Shown: one piece after another, positions 1 through 7,125 of the stretch
How positions within the stretch are numbered: position 1 is the stretch's first letter
How the letters are laid out: every line of letters starts with the position of its first letter
Origin: CAYZZA01 sp964482685
GTDB taxonomy: Bacteria > Bacillota > Bacilli > Lactobacillales > Carnobacteriaceae_A
Length of the DNA: 16,729 nt
Direction of reading: 5' to 3'
Assembly (NCBI GenBank): GCA_964482685.1
Contig: CAYZZA010000025.1
Coordinates: 1 to 16,729 of the forward strand
Made by a program: the position numbers and the translations under genes
The notes under the pieces: generated by a model
Seen by the model: the letters and a program-made list of their open reading frames with translations, nothing else
Told to the model about the DNA's origin: nothing
Database searches by the model: none

Positions 1-517
1 TTGCGATGTTGTTGATTAGTTCTTGGATTAGAACAGTTTTACCAACACCGGCTCCACCAAACAATCCAATTTTACCACCTTTGGCATAAGGAGCAATCAA
101 GTCAATAACTTTGATTCCTGTTTCAAGAATCTCAGTTGCTTGTTCTTGTTCTTCAAAAGAAGGAGCTGCTCTGTGAATCGGAGCACGCTGTACATCTTCT
201 TCGATTTCTCCCTTGCCATCGATGGTGTCACCAATCACGTTAAACATTCTACCTAATGTTTTTTCTCCTACAGGCACGCTAATTGCAGCACCTGTATCTC
301 TTGCTTTCATACCACGTACAAGACCATCAGTAGATTCCATCGAAATGCAGCGCACGATATTATGCCCAGTGTGCTGAGCTACTTCTGCAATGATTTTCGT
401 ATCGCTGTCTAGTATTTCGATGGCGTTGTTCAAGTTTGGTAAATGTCCAGATTTAAATTCTACGTCCAAGACTGGACCAATAATCTGAATAATTTCTCCA
501 ATATTCTTTTCAGCCAT
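1..517 (-). CDS. atpD: ATP synthase F1 subunit beta (partial, 3' end outside window)
   Basis: Catalytic beta subunit of the F1 sector, which makes or hydrolyses ATP at the cytoplasmic face. About 172 N-terminal codons are visible; the gene continues past the left edge. The start region reads MAEKNIGEIIQIIGPVLDV, a typical beta-barrel opening, and the Walker A loop GGAGVGKT falls at residues 154-161, just before the window ends. Two ATG codons lie in tandem (520 and 517). The ribosome-binding site AAAGGAG is 4 nt from the first and 7 nt from the second, so 517 is preferred. It follows atpG after about 25 nt in the same operon. Identification is secure; only completeness is unknown. Confidence 0.97.
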   Translation of the reverse strand, partial: MAEKNIGEIIQIIGPVLDVEFKSGHLPNLNNAIEILDSDTKIIAEVAQHTGHNIVRCISMESTDGLVRGMKARDTGAAISVPVGEKTLGRMFNVIGDTIDGKGEIEEDVQRAPIHRAAPSFEEQEQATEILETGIKVIDLIAPYAKGGKIGLFGGAGVGKTVLIQELINNIA

Positions 518-542
518 CATGTCACTCCTTTATACTTTAAAC

Positions 543-1409
543 TTAAGATAACGCTTCAGATCCTCCAACAATTTCAGAGATTTCCTGAGTAACAGCAGCT
601 TGACGCGCACGGTTAAATCTTAAGTCCAAGTCTTTCTGTAAATCATCCGCATTGTCACTTGCATTTTCCATGGCCATTCGTCTAGCGCCTTGTTCACTGG
701 CAGACGATTCAATCAATGCGCCATAAATCGCAGCTTTCAAATATTTAGGAATCAAATAGTCCAAAACGACTTCTGGAGAAGGTTCATATTCTCTAAAACC
801 AGCCACTTTGTCTACTTCAACGTCTCCTAAATCTAATTCATCTGCGGGAAGAATTTTCATGAGCTTAGGGATATGTGTAATTGTATTAACGAATTCAGTA
901 TAGACGATGTTTACTTCGTCTACATCACTATTGGTGTACAATTTCGTTACCATATTGGCTATTTGGGTTGCGTCGATAAAGTCCGGTTCTTCTGAAACCC
1001 CAATGAACTGACCTTCGATATCGTAATCACGTCTTCCAAAGTAGGAAGCTCCTTTTTGTCCGACTAAGATTAGTTTGCTCGATGTATCAGCACCCATTGC
1101 TTCTGTTGCTTTTTTAATGGCGTTCATGTTGTATCCACCACAAAGTCCTCTATCAGAAGTAATCACGATAAATGCTTTGTTTTTTACCTCTCTTTTATCC
1201 AGCATTGGGTGGTTAATCCCAGAGCTTTCTGAAAGAATGGCTTGGATACTAGACAAAACCGCATCAGAATAAGGTTTTATAAGAGCCTGTCTTTGTCTTG
1301 CTTTCTTCAGTTTTGAAGTCGATACAAGTGCCATAGCTTTTGTGATTTGTTTTGTACTACTGACGCTTCGAATGCGTCTTTTGATGTCTTGCATATTTTC
1401 TTGAGCCAT
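543..1409 (-). CDS. atpG: ATP synthase F1 subunit gamma
   Basis: Central rotor stalk subunit that couples c-ring rotation to the alpha3beta3 catalytic head. The protein has 288 residues, a normal length. The N-terminal helix contains DIKRRIRSV and QITKAM, and the C-terminal helix contains RFNRARQAAVTQEISEIVGG, both hallmarks of gamma that form the antiparallel coiled coil. A TTG codon sits directly before the ATG and would add one Met, but GAGG is 7 nt from the ATG and only 4 nt from the TTG, so the ATG at 1409 is chosen. It lies between atpA and atpD in the canonical order. Confidence 0.97.
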   Translation of the reverse strand: MAQENMQDIKRRIRSVSSTKQITKAMALVSTSKLKKARQRQALIKPYSDAVLSSIQAILSESSGINHPMLDKREVKNKAFIVITSDRGLCGGYNMNAIKKATEAMGADTSSKLILVGQKGASYFGRRDYDIEGQFIGVSEEPDFIDATQIANMVTKLYTNSDVDEVNIVYTEFVNTITHIPKLMKILPADELDLGDVEVDKVAGFREYEPSPEVVLDYLIPKYLKAAIYGALIESSASEQGARRMAMENASDNADDLQKDLDLRFNRARQAAVTQEISEIVGGSEALS

Positions 1410-1437
1410 CAAATCACCTCTTCTTTCCTATGAAAAC

Positions 1438-2952
1438 TTATAAAGATTGTTCAAACAATTTTTTAAAGTTTGTAAGTGCTTCGTTCATTGCTGCTAAAAT
1501 GTCATCGCCAAGTTTTCCTGTTTCGATAATGCCTTGTCCAACTTGTGGGTAGCTGTTATCCATATATTCTAGGAACTCATGTTCGAATTGTTTTACTTTT
1601 TCAACAGGAATGTCCTTGAGGAATTTGTTGTTGACTGCATACATAATCATAACTTGATGTTCCATGCTGACTGGAGAATGTTGTGGTTGCTTGAGCACTT
1701 CCATAATACGTGCTCCGTGATCCAATACATTCTTTGTGTCTTCATCAAGGTCTGAACCAAATTGTGAGAAAGATTTCAATTCTCTATATTGTGCCAATTC
1801 GAGTTTCAAGCTTCCTGAAACTTTCTTCATGGCTTTTGTTTGTGCATCTCCACCAACACGAGAAACAGACAAACCAGCGTTAACCGGAGGTCTTTGCCCA
1901 GAGAAGAACAAGTCTGACTCTAAGAAAATTTGTCCGTCTGTGATAGAGATAACGTTTGTAGGGATATAAGCTGAAATATCTCCTGCTTGTGTTTCAATGA
2001 TTGGAAGAGCTGTCATTGATCCTCCACCATGTTCTGGAGACAATCTTGCTGCACGTTCCAATAATCTAGAGTGCAAGTAGAAAACGTCTCCTGGGAACGC
2101 TTCACGGCCTGGTGGTCTTCTCAAGAGTAAAGACATTGTACGGTATGCAACCGCATGTTTTGATAGGTCATCATAAACAATCAAAACATCTTTCCCATTA
2201 TTCATGAATTCTTCACCAATCGCTGCTCCTGCATATGGGGCCAAGTAAAGCAAAGGTGCACTTTCACTGGCTGTAGCAGAAACGACTGTTGTGTATTCCA
2301 TAGCGCCATTTTTTTCCAAAGTGCTGACAAGACCAGCAACTGTAGAGTTCTTTTGACCAATCGCTACGTATACACAAAGAACACCGTTTCCTTTTTGGTT
2401 CAAAATGGTGTCAACTGCAATGGTTGTTTTACCCGTTTGCTTGTCACCAATAATCAACTCACGCTGACCACGACCAATCGGAATCATAGAGTCAATTGCT
2501 TTGATTCCTGTTTGAAGAGGAACCGAAACAGATTTACGTGCCATAACACCAGGTGCTTTGTTTTCAACAGGACGGAATTTGTCAGACTCAATAGGTCCTT
2601 TGCCATCAATAGGCTGACCTAATGCGTTCACAACACGTCCAATGAGTGCGTCTCCTACAGGAACTTCAACAACTCTTCCTGTACGTTTGGCAACATCATC
2701 TTGTCCGATTAAGTGCTCATCACCTAGTAGTACAACACCAATGTGATCTTCTTCTAAGTTTTGTGCCATACCGAAAACGTTGTTAGGGAATTCAATAAGT
2801 TCTCCCGCCATACACTTGTCTAAGCCGGATACACGTGCAACACCGTCTCCAACTTCAAGAACACGACCAACGTCTTCGACATCAATTCTTTTCTCAAACT
2901 TTTCGACTTGCTCTTTAATTAAAGAACTAATCTCATCTGTTGTTAGTTTCAT
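1438..2952 (-). CDS. atpA: ATP synthase F1 subunit alpha
   Basis: Non-catalytic nucleotide-binding subunit of the F1 head, 504 residues, the usual length. The N-terminal barrel contains VEDVGRVLEVGDGVARVSGL. Walker A GDKQTGKT is at residues 169-176, and the arginine-finger region VSRVGGDAQ lies near residue 365. The start ATG overlaps the atpH stop as ATGA (2949-2952), a sign of translational coupling, and AGAGGTGG lies upstream. No truncation or odd residues were seen. Confidence 0.98.
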   Translation of the reverse strand: MKLTTDEISSLIKEQVEKFEKRIDVEDVGRVLEVGDGVARVSGLDKCMAGELIEFPNNVFGMAQNLEEDHIGVVLLGDEHLIGQDDVAKRTGRVVEVPVGDALIGRVVNALGQPIDGKGPIESDKFRPVENKAPGVMARKSVSVPLQTGIKAIDSMIPIGRGQRELIIGDKQTGKTTIAVDTILNQKGNGVLCVYVAIGQKNSTVAGLVSTLEKNGAMEYTTVVSATASESAPLLYLAPYAGAAIGEEFMNNGKDVLIVYDDLSKHAVAYRTMSLLLRRPPGREAFPGDVFYLHSRLLERAARLSPEHGGGSMTALPIIETQAGDISAYIPTNVISITDGQIFLESDLFFSGQRPPVNAGLSVSRVGGDAQTKAMKKVSGSLKLELAQYRELKSFSQFGSDLDEDTKNVLDHGARIMEVLKQPQHSPVSMEHQVMIMYAVNNKFLKDIPVEKVKQFEHEFLEYMDNSYPQVGQGIIETGKLGDDILAAMNEALTNFKKLFEQSL

Positions 2953-3494
2953 GAGTTATCCACCTCTTCCTTTTTCGTAGCAGAAGTGAGCAGATTACTA
3001 GAGATTCTATCAAGCTGGCTTTTCACACTGGAGTCATAAATCTTGTCTCCAATTTTCACGACAACGCCGCCAAGAATTGTTTCGTCTACTTCATTCGTTA
3101 ATTTTACGATTTTGTTTAATTTAGAAGAGAAGCTTTGCTCCAATTTCTGGATTTCTTCTTCTCCTATTGGAATAGCTGTATTGACTACTCCAACAGCAAT
3201 CCCGCTTCTTTCATTTGAAATAGCTGCAAATTTTTCTTGAACACTGGCTAACGCTTCAAGCGAGCCTTTTTCAACAAAAATATTTAGCATTTTCATGAGT
3301 ACAAAAGAAGAAAGAATTTCTTTTTTCTCATCTTTTGTTAGTTCAGGATGCTCAAGCAGCGCGCTTATTTTCTGGTTTTCAGATAAAAAAGCAGTAATAT
3401 ATGCGAAGTTGTCATTTAATTGGTCGACTGCATCCATTTCATTGGCAACTTCCCAAAGGACTTCTGCATATTGTTTCTCGATTATTTCTGCCAT
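2949..3494 (-). CDS. atpH: ATP synthase F1 subunit delta
   Basis: Peripheral-stalk subunit that joins the top of the alpha3beta3 head to the b subunits. It has 181 residues, normal for the family. The N-terminal helical domain starts MAEIIEKQYAEVLWEVA, and the C-terminal part has the signature VDETILGGVVVKIGDKIYDSSV. The central loop reads VEKGSLEAL where many homologues have K-G-R; I regard this as ordinary divergence. The start lies inside the end of atpF (13-nt overlap, 3482-3494), with GGTGGAAG as ribosome-binding site inside the atpF codons, so translation is probably coupled. The stop overlaps the atpA start. Confidence 0.95.
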   Translation of the reverse strand: MAEIIEKQYAEVLWEVANEMDAVDQLNDNFAYITAFLSENQKISALLEHPELTKDEKKEILSSFVLMKMLNIFVEKGSLEALASVQEKFAAISNERSGIAVGVVNTAIPIGEEEIQKLEQSFSSKLNKIVKLTNEVDETILGGVVVKIGDKIYDSSVKSQLDRISSNLLTSATKKEEVDNS

Positions 3495-3994
3495 TGGCTT
3501 CCACCAACTTCATCGATAAACCCGTCAATAAGATCTTTTTGTACTTGCGTGTCCAGATTCTTTTCAATTACTTTTGATGCAACAAGCATGGCGATTCCTG
3601 CGATTTGATCTTTCATCTCGCGTTGTGAATCTTCACGTGCTCTTTCGATATCTTTATGTGCACTTGCTTTAATTTGTCTTACTTCCACTTGTGCATCATC
3701 GATGATTTGCTGTTTTAACTGTTCCCCTCTTTCACGGGATTCGTCAATAATTTCTTTTGCTTCTCTTTGAGCTCCAAGTAAGCTTTGCTCGTACTCAGAT
3801 TTCAATTTCGCAACCTGTTCTTTTTGCTCTTCAGCAGCTGCTAGGTTTCCAGCAACTAATTCTTTTCTTTTTGAGATCAAGTTTTTCACAGGTGTGTAAA
3901 GGAAATGTCTTACTACAGCAAACAAGATAAGTGTTGCTACCAATTGCAATAAAAAGTTAACTGGATCCGGAATTACGTGAATATTAAAGTCCAT
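3482..3994 (-). CDS. atpF: ATP synthase Fo subunit b
   Basis: Membrane-anchored peripheral stalk of the ATP synthase. It has 170 residues: one N-terminal membrane helix (about residues 10-30, NFLLQLVATLILFAVVRHF), then a long charged, heptad-like helix to about residue 150 rich in Glu, Lys, Gln and Arg, and a C-terminal end that docks to delta. The start has AAGGAGG at 8 nt. It is separated from atpE by 144 nt, the longest gap in the operon, which contains two hairpins, and it overlaps atpH by 13 nt. Confidence 0.96.
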   Translation of the reverse strand: MDFNIHVIPDPVNFLLQLVATLILFAVVRHFLYTPVKNLISKRKELVAGNLAAAEEQKEQVAKLKSEYEQSLLGAQREAKEIIDESRERGEQLKQQIIDDAQVEVRQIKASAHKDIERAREDSQREMKDQIAGIAMLVASKVIEKNLDTQVQKDLIDGFIDEVGGSQWQK

Positions 3995-4078
3995 TCCTAA
4001 ATCCTCCTTCGAACATAATTTGTTTTATTCTCTATACAATTTTAAATTTATTATTCTTTTCGTAGCTACACAATAAGT

Positions 4079-4107
4079 AAGAGACGGGGGTTAATGTCCC
4101 ATCTCTT
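4079..4107 (-). promoter_or_regulatory. Hairpin in atpE-atpF intergenic region
   Basis: On the minus strand AAGAGATGGG pairs with CCCGTCTCTT (10 bp including one U-G pair) around a 9-nt loop. What follows is ACTTATTGTG rather than a clean U tract, so it is at best a leaky terminator. It could equally be an RNA-processing or 3'-end-protecting structure that sets atpE output apart from the downstream genes. The pairing is seen directly; the role is inferred. Confidence 0.55.
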
Positions 4108-4120
4108 GCGGCAGCCGGTT

Positions 4121-4150
4121 CCTTTCTTAAACGGTTGTTTAAACGAAAGG
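4121..4150 (-). promoter_or_regulatory. Hairpin overlapping the atpE stop codon
   Basis: On the minus strand CCTTTC-GT-TTAAAC pairs with GTTTAA-GAAAGG around the loop AACC, giving 12 bp with a 2-nt bulge. The atpE stop codon (4139-4141) lies inside the left arm. No U tract follows, so simple termination is unlikely. A 3'-stabilising element for the atpE message or a ribosome-sensitive structure are the alternatives. Confidence 0.55.
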
Positions 4151-4399
4151 TTGTACGAATATAAGAATAATTGCGATAACAAGTCCATAAATACCTGTTG
4201 TCTCAGCAATAGATTGTCCAAGAATCATTGTTCTTAGGATTTCGTCGGCGGCTTCTGGTTGTCTTCCAACAGCTTCTGCACCTTTACCAGCAGCATACCC
4301 TTGTCCAATACCAGGTCCAATACCTGTTAAAACTGCAATACCTGCTCCTAAAGCAGACAACCCTAAAATAAACGCTTCACTACTAATTTGACCCAACAT
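4139..4399 (-). CDS. atpE: ATP synthase Fo subunit c, sodium-binding type
   Basis: Ring-forming proteolipid that carries the coupling ion through the membrane. It has 86 residues in two membrane helices (about 10-35 and 54-80) joined by the polar loop with the conserved RQPEA (46-50). The ion-binding carboxylate is Glu66 in IAETTGIYGLVIA. Helix 1 holds GIGPGIGQGYAAGK with Pro29 and Gln33. Gln33, the Ile64 backbone position, Glu66, Thr67, Thr68 and Tyr71 match the Na+ ligand set known for Ilyobacter tartaricus (Gln32, Val63, Glu65, Ser66, Thr67, Tyr70). H+-type Bacillus and Enterococcus c subunits instead have VEA(L/V)PI around the carboxylate and lack the Gln. Start ATG has AAGGAGG at 8 nt. 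Na+ use is inferred from the residues. Confidence 0.96.
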   Translation of the reverse strand: MLGQISSEAFILGLSALGAGIAVLTGIGPGIGQGYAAGKGAEAVGRQPEAADEILRTMILGQSIAETTGIYGLVIAIILIFVQPFV

Positions 4400-4457
4400 T
4401 TATATTTCCTCCTTATTAAGTACCTAATTCAATTTTTTTATATAGTTAAAACCATTT

Positions 4458-5138
4458 TTATTCAGCCATTGCAATAAATACCATTGTTAACATTGCGAAG
4501 ATGAAGGTTTGAAGCAATCCTGAGAAGACATCAAAGTATGCGTGAAGAACCGGTGTCACTGCTGGTGCAAAGAAACCTAGAGCACCGTAAAGCAAGGACA
4601 TGATGATCACACCACTCAAGATGTTCCCGAATAAACGGAAAGCAAGTGAAATTGGTACTGCCAATTCCCCAATCACGTTCATAGGTAGCAAGACAGGATA
4701 AGGTTCGATAAAGCCTTTTAGGTAAGAACCTACACCTTTAGATTTAATAGCTGACCCTTGGATCAGTACAAACGTAAGCATTGCTAATGCAAATGTTACG
4801 TTAAAGTTGGAAGTTGGTGGCGGAAAACCTATCAATCCTATTGTATTAGCGGGAATCAGATATAATGCTAACATCAGAATGTAAGGAGTGAACTTTTCGT
4901 TCTTTTCGCCCATAGTGTTTACAACTAACTTCGTTGTAGACTCAACGACCATTTCCATTAAATTCACAATTCCTTCAGGTTTTTCTGCAGGATTTGCTTT
5001 TTTTACTTTCTGTCCAACGTAAACCACAAACAGACATAGTAGTAAAATTAACACTAAAGAGTAAAAGACAGTGTCGTGTACGACAATCTGGTTTCCCATC
5101 AAACGAAAGATGATACTTTCACTAGTTGCATTACTCAC
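4458..5138 (-). CDS. atpB: ATP synthase Fo subunit a
   Basis: Stator membrane subunit that forms the two ion half-channels against the c ring. It has 226 residues and is hydrophobic with five or six membrane helices. The essential arginine is Arg168 in PISLAFRLFGNILSG, and the preceding LKGFIEPYPVLLPMNVIGELA is well conserved. The start is GTG with a strong AAAGGAGG at 7 nt. From memory, the IEP-P-NVIGELA-PIS-RLFGN run resembles clostridial and fusobacterial a subunits more than lactic acid bacterial ones, which agrees with the sodium-type c subunit; this needs a tree to confirm. Confidence 0.95.
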   Translation of the reverse strand: MSNATSESIIFRLMGNQIVVHDTVFYSLVLILLLCLFVVYVGQKVKKANPAEKPEGIVNLMEMVVESTTKLVVNTMGEKNEKFTPYILMLALYLIPANTIGLIGFPPPTSNFNVTFALAMLTFVLIQGSAIKSKGVGSYLKGFIEPYPVLLPMNVIGELAVPISLAFRLFGNILSGVIIMSLLYGALGFFAPAVTPVLHAYFDVFSGLLQTFIFAMLTMVFIAMAE

Positions 5139-5178
5139 ATTATAACCTCCTTTCTAAATTGATAATGTGCCTCCATTA

Positions 5179-5556
5179 TCAGTGGGTCTTGTGCGAACCT
5201 AACGCAACACTGAGAATGACTACGGCTTTTACAACTAAAAAACCTGCAGCAACAGCAACATAATTCATGGACCCTTGCATTACTGCTAGGACCAGCACAA
5301 GACCATAGATCAGGTATCGCAGGTAGTAGTTTGATGAAACGACTGAAACAGCACTTTCTGCACTTCTCCGGATGGACTTATTCAATGTCATGACCATCAA
5401 CCGGAAATTTAGCACACTCACAAGTCCACCTACTAAGAAACCAAGAGCATAAGGTTTGGGATCTTTGACACTAAAAAATAATAGGACGGTTGTGATAAAT
5501 GTCAATATCAATGCCCATATAGTGACAAGTCGTATTGTTCGTTCTGATTTTTTCAC
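5179..5556 (-). CDS. atpI: ATP synthase protein I (Fo assembly factor)
   Basis: First gene of the operon. The 125-residue protein has four predicted membrane helices (about 10-30, 36-55, 78-95 and 98-118), as expected for AtpI/UncI, which helps assemble the c ring. Family-like motifs are GFLVGGLVSVLNFRLM and the C-terminal VAAGFLVVKAVVILS. The start is GTG at 5556, preceded by AGGA at 9 nt, a weaker ribosome-binding site than those of the other atp genes. That would suit a protein needed only in small amounts. The family is poorly conserved, so the call rests on position, length and topology. Confidence 0.85.
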   Translation of the reverse strand: MKKSERTIRLVTIWALILTFITTVLLFFSVKDPKPYALGFLVGGLVSVLNFRLMVMTLNKSIRRSAESAVSVVSSNYYLRYLIYGLVLVLAVMQGSMNYVAVAAGFLVVKAVVILSVALGSHKTH

Positions 5557-5589
5557 ATATTCCCATCCTATCGTTTTCTTTATTGTCTC

Positions 5590-5775
5590 TTGCTGATGTA
5601 TCGTCCAAAAAAATCTATGTATATGTCCTCCAGTTGTCTAAACAATTGTATCAAAAAAGAGCTAGTTGATTCGCGGAGGATACAGCAATTATTTTTTTAG
5701 CTAATGCTTCTGCAAGAATGTAGTGGAGCTTGTCATGAGAGTGAAGGTGCTGTTATAGGTGTCTTCTCAACACCT
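5590..5775 (-). promoter_or_regulatory. Structured 5' leader of the atp operon
   Basis: The predicted transcript starts near 5772, about 215 nt before atpI. It opens with AGGTGT-N7-ACACCT (5757-5775). Further in, TTGCTGTATC (5679-5688) can pair with GATAC and AGCAA of 5590-5602 through a 3-nt bulge, extended by TCC/GGA past a C-C mismatch. A local alternative is TGTATC with GATACA, about 26 nt apart. A small hairpin TTGT-TTAG-ACAA sits inside. Competing pairings make attenuation conceivable, but no known riboswitch class was recognised and no reading frame with a start was found. Confidence 0.4.
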
Positions 5776-5778
5776 TGA

Positions 5779-5807
5779 ATATTATCATGACTGGATAGGG
5801 GTGTCAA
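5779..5807 (-). promoter_or_regulatory. Promoter of the atp operon
   Basis: On the minus strand the -35 box is TTGACA (5802-5807, a full match) and the -10 box is TAATAT (5779-5784), with a 17-nt spacer. AT-rich sequence lies upstream (around 5821-5840). It points into the atp operon and is the best sigma-A-type promoter in the window. Confidence 0.8.
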
Positions 5808-5974
5808 ACCTGAATTATCCTATATATATACACTTTCTCTTTTTACACTTTAATCGCATTTAGGTGAATCACGAACATTGGTTTCTAGGGATTGGAATAG
5901 GCCTACCCAGCTTTCTTTTAAAAATCGATATAAGAGCCCTTAAAATAGATATTCTGCCTTTTTAAAAAATAAAC
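5808..5974. other. Intergenic stretch without recognised gene
   Basis: This lies between the atp promoter and the degV terminator. It is AT-rich, with a short TA repeat at 5821-5830. I see no reading frame with a ribosome-binding site, no RNA gene and no clear pseudogene remnant. Confidence 0.5.
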
Positions 5975-5975
5975 A

Positions 5976-6017
5976 AAAAAAAGCAATTCTTTGAAAGTTA
6001 ACAAAGATTGCTTTTTT
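5976..6017 (-). terminator. Terminator downstream of degV
   Basis: On the minus strand GCAAT-CTTTG (6002-6011) pairs with CAAAG-A-ATTGC (5983-5993) around an 8-nt loop, followed by a run of T on the minus strand and flanked by A on the other side. It lies about 95 nt after the degV stop. The A/T flanks make it symmetrical, but no plus-strand gene precedes it. Confidence 0.8.
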
Positions 6018-6112
6018 CTTTTATTCGTTCGTGTTTAACTTGTATTTTTGCTTTATTCTTACTATGACGTTTGTCTTTTATAACACTTGTTTATGTCATT
6101 TTTCTGACACTT

Positions 6113-6988
6113 TTAATCAAAGTCTCTTGTTTTACCCATAAAAAAGACCGCAACTGCCCCGTATCCGATATGGATAGAGATAGATGGACCGAATTCAGCT
6201 ACTTGGATATCAGGCACATCGAGTTTTTCAGTTAGTTTTTTCCTTAGTTCTTCTGCTTCTTCTTTTGCACCTAAGTGACCAATAAAGATGGTTGACTTTT
6301 CTGAGTTATCGATAAACTCAAGTGTACGATCTGCTAAGAATTGCAACGCTTTTTTTCTGCCCCGTACTTTTCCAAATGGCACCAATTTTCCATTTTTATT
6401 GATGGTTATAATTGGTTTCACATTTAACAATGTTCCTAAAGCTGCTGAAGTTGCTGAAATCCGGCCTCCTCTTTGTAAATGTTTGATGTCGTCTACTGTA
6501 ACCCAAGAATGGACGCGTTCTTTCTGTGCAGTAACCCATTGGACCACTTCGCTTAATGTAGATCCTTGTTCTTTTAACTTGGCTACTTCATAAACAAGTA
6601 GCCCTTCCCCTAAACTAACTGCTCCGGTATCGACGATGGTGATGTCACATTCTGGATATTCTTCTTTTAACATTCCCAATGCTGAGACAGCACTTTGATA
6701 CGAGCCACTTAGCTCTGAGGATAGTGCTAAATATAAGACAGGCATGTCTTGTTCTGCATATTGCTTGAATTTTTCATAATAAGCTCCTGTGCTTACTTGA
6801 GACGTTGTTGCGAGAGCCCCTTGTTTTAATTTAGACACGAACGTCTCTTTGTCAAACGTAGCGCCCAAATCATCTACATAATCTTGTCCTTCCATGTGAA
6901 GGATAAAATTCACAATATCAATGTTGTATGTGCGAACCAACTCGATAGGTAAATCACAGGTTGAATCTGTCAATATTTTATAGCTCAT
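6113..6988 (-). CDS. DegV family fatty-acid-binding protein (FakB-like)
   Basis: Predicted fatty-acid-binding partner of the fatty acid kinase FakA, which presents an exogenous fatty acid for phosphorylation and entry into phospholipid synthesis. It has 291 residues, a full-length DegV fold. Visible motifs are DSTCDLP (8-14), TTSQ (61-64), SSELSGSYQSA (90-100), DIKHLQRGGRIS, LLNVKPII, GRKKAL, and GPSISIHIGYGA near 267-277 with a conserved His273; most relatives have GPG where this has GYG. The ribosome-binding site AAGGAG is 11 nt from the ATG, slightly long. The gene stands alone, divergent from the 7126 gene. Which fatty acid it binds cannot be told. Confidence 0.9.
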   Translation of the reverse strand: MSYKILTDSTCDLPIELVRTYNIDIVNFILHMEGQDYVDDLGATFDKETFVSKLKQGALATTSQVSTGAYYEKFKQYAEQDMPVLYLALSSELSGSYQSAVSALGMLKEEYPECDITIVDTGAVSLGEGLLVYEVAKLKEQGSTLSEVVQWVTAQKERVHSWVTVDDIKHLQRGGRISATSAALGTLLNVKPIITINKNGKLVPFGKVRGRKKALQFLADRTLEFIDNSEKSTIFIGHLGAKEEAEELRKKLTEKLDVPDIQVAEFGPSISIHIGYGAVAVFFMGKTRDFD

Positions 6989-7058
6989 GCTTTTTTCATC
7001 TCCTTATTCATGTATACAAGTATGACACGTTCCTCTTAAGTTAAAAAGTTAAGTTTTT

Positions 7059-7064
7059 ATTATA
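7059..7064 (-). promoter_or_regulatory. Probable -10 box of the degV promoter
   Basis: A perfect TATAAT on the minus strand, about 70 nt before the degV ATG. The -35 region is poor. It lies 2 nt from the -35 box of the opposite plus-strand promoter, so the two divergent promoters overlap and may compete or share a regulator. Confidence 0.45.
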
Positions 7065-7065
7065 C

Positions 7066-7094
7066 TTGCATAAGAGAACGTTTGTTCGTATACT
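7066..7094 (+). promoter_or_regulatory. Promoter of the 7126-7443 gene
   Basis: TTGCAT (7066-7071), a 17-nt spacer and TATACT (7089-7094), with the start expected near 7101, about 25 nt before the ATG. The spacer contains the palindrome described at 7075-7088. Confidence 0.65.
7075..7088 (+). promoter_or_regulatory. LexA-box-like palindrome in the promoter spacer
   Basis: AGAACGTTTGTTCG holds GAAC-N4-GTTC (7076-7087) and matches 11 of 14 positions of the Bacillus-type SOS box CGAACRNRYGTTYC. It sits entirely between the -35 and -10 boxes, where a bound repressor would block RNA polymerase. The chance of an 8-base match somewhere in the window is not negligible, so this is a candidate only. 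Confidence 0.4.
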
Positions 7095-7125
7095 ATTTTT
7101 ATACCTGATCGTCTGGAGGGACACT

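Noticed and set aside
6989..7003. Four-codon frame ATGAAAAAAGCATGA overlapping the degV start
   Set aside because: Its ATG directly abuts the ribosome-binding site with no spacing, so it is unlikely to be translated.
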